A stretch of DNA of 6,430 nt from Elusimicrobiota bacterium. GTDB lineage: Bacteria; CG03; SLGR01; PWQF01. The translations under genes and the position numbers were made by a program. Location: positions 1 through 6,430 of the forward strand of contig PWOI01000070.1 of the NCBI GenBank assembly GCA_003557485.1, given 5' to 3'. Each line of letters starts with the position of its first letter. Position 1 is the stretch's first letter. The notes under the pieces were generated by a model. That model had not been told where the DNA came from and did not search any database. It worked only from the letters and a program-made list of their open reading frames with translations. This document shows, in pieces, positions 5,740 through 6,430 of the stretch.

Positions 5740-6430
5740 TATTTTCTGTCTCCTGATGAATTGGTACCCATTACTCTGAGCATATCTTTCTTATCAGAAC
5801 TGTGTTCCATTGCCTGCTGATAGTTAATATCTCCTTTTTTATAGAGTCGGAAAAGAGCCTGGTTCATTGTCTGCATACCTCTTTCACCTCCGGTCTGCAT
5901 TGCAGATAAAATCTGCTCTGTTTTTTCATCCCTTATCAGGTTTCTTATTCCGGGCGTTACAGTAAGGACTTCAACTGCAAGAGCAAGGCCTCCGCCCTTT
6001 GTTTCAGTCCTTTTAAGAAGTTTCTGACAGAATACAGCCTGGAGCACCATAGAAAGCTGGTTTCTTATTTGATTCTGCTGGTGCGGCGGGAAGACGTCGA
6101 TAATCCTGTTTATGGACTGCGCTGCATCAGGGGTATGAAGGGTGGCAAAAACAAGGTGACCGGTTTCGGCTATTGTAAGAGCGGAGGCTATAGTCTCCCT
6201 GTCTCTCATTTCTCCTACCATTATTATATCCGGATCCTGTCTCATACAATATTTAAGAGCGCGCGGAAAAGTTTTTGTATCTCCCCCAATTTCTCTCTGG
6301 GTTACTATGCAGTTTTTATGAGTATGGACATATTCTATAGGATCTTCTATCGTAATAATATGGGCACGGCGGTTCTCATTTAAATAATTAATAACAGATG
6401 CAAGTGTAGTTGATTTCCCGCACCCGGTAG
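5739..6430 (-). CDS. pilT: Type IV pilus retraction ATPase PilT, N-terminal part outside the window
   Basis: The last 229 residues of a hexameric secretion-type ATPase that depolymerises the pilus at the inner membrane, driving twitching motility. The frame is open from the right edge, so the first internal ATG at 6245 is not the start; roughly 130 residues are missing compared with usual PilT proteins. In fragment numbering: Walker A TGCGKSTTLAS (1-11), Asp box ITIEDPIEYVH (25-35), Walker B region DPDIIMVGEMRDRETI (65-80) with Glu73, and His box GHLVFATLHT (90-99) with His91 and His98. GEMRD and the GIRNLIRD segment (160-167), a close match to the PilT signature AIRNLIRE, distinguish it from the extension ATPase PilB. 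The C-terminus has GMQTMNQAL, also typical of PilT. It is coupled to pilC by a one-base overlap. A PilU-like paralogue is a less likely alternative. Confidence 0.94.
   Translation of the reverse strand, partial: TGCGKSTTLASVINYLNENRRAHIITIEDPIEYVHTHKNCIVTQREIGGDTKTFPRALKYCMRQDPDIIMVGEMRDRETIASALTIAETGHLVFATLHTPDAAQSINRIIDVFPPHQQNQIRNQLSMVLQAVFCQKLLKRTETKGGGLALAVEVLTVTPGIRNLIRDEKTEQILSAMQTGGERGMQTMNQALFRLYKKGDINYQQAMEHSSDKKDMLRVMGTNSSGDRK
5750..5754 (-). promoter_or_regulatory. Ribosome binding site for pilC inside pilT
   Basis: AGGAG within the last codons of pilT lies 10 bases before the pilC ATG at 5739. With the TAATG overlap it supports this start and coupled translation of the pair. Confidence 0.6.

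Noticed and set aside
5739-6245. Independent 168-residue protein starting at the ATG at 6245
   Set aside because: The same frame is open to the right edge and encodes the PilT Walker A and Asp box, so this ATG is an internal methionine.
6069-6383. Plus-strand open frame of 104 codons opposite pilT
   Set aside because: Antisense to the Walker B and His box region of pilT, which is clearly the coding strand.

Overview
All six protein-coding genes in this window lie on the minus strand and are packed like one or two operons, so gene order runs from the right edge to the left. In order they are: the C-terminal part of a PilT-type pilus retraction ATPase (cut by the right edge), PilC (pilus platform protein), a single-domain response regulator, a membrane sensor histidine kinase, a response regulator fused to an HD-GYP domain (predicted cyclic-di-GMP phosphodiesterase), and the PabB part of a folate-pathway enzyme (cut by the left edge). 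No RNA gene, insertion sequence, CRISPR array or phage gene is visible. The plus-strand open frames are shadows of these genes.

The host is a bacterium with a type IVa pilus and cyclic-di-GMP signalling. DNA is moderately AT-rich by eye (around 40% GC), with frequent AAA and ATA codons. The gene set points to a Gram-negative-type organism, plausibly from a poorly sampled or uncultured phylum. No gene here allows a firm taxonomic call.

Region by region: 5739-6430 pilT (3' part), whose stop overlaps the pilC start by one base (TAATG); 4522-5739 pilC; 4462-4521 a 60-base gap with a possible promoter; 4093-4461 receiver protein; 5 bases; 2195-4087 histidine kinase; a 69-base gap with a good candidate promoter, a perfect 14-base palindrome and a strong ribosome binding site; 1190-2125 REC-HD-GYP regulator with a GTG start; 18 bases with a small hairpin around the stop codon; 1-1171 pabB, probably a PabB-PabC fusion whose lyase half lies beyond the left edge.

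Working model (inference): the Cache-like sensor kinase is the input for two receivers that flank it. One is a free CheY/DivK-like protein and the other an HD-GYP output that would lower cyclic-di-GMP. Their position directly behind pilTC suggests the module ties a surface or chemical signal to pilus activity or the motile/sessile switch. The folate gene is probably a transcriptional hitch-hiker. The families are all known. The points that deserve a second look are the module arrangement, the control region before the HD-GYP gene, and the HD-GYP/pabB junction, where both genes share one frame separated by a single stop codon.
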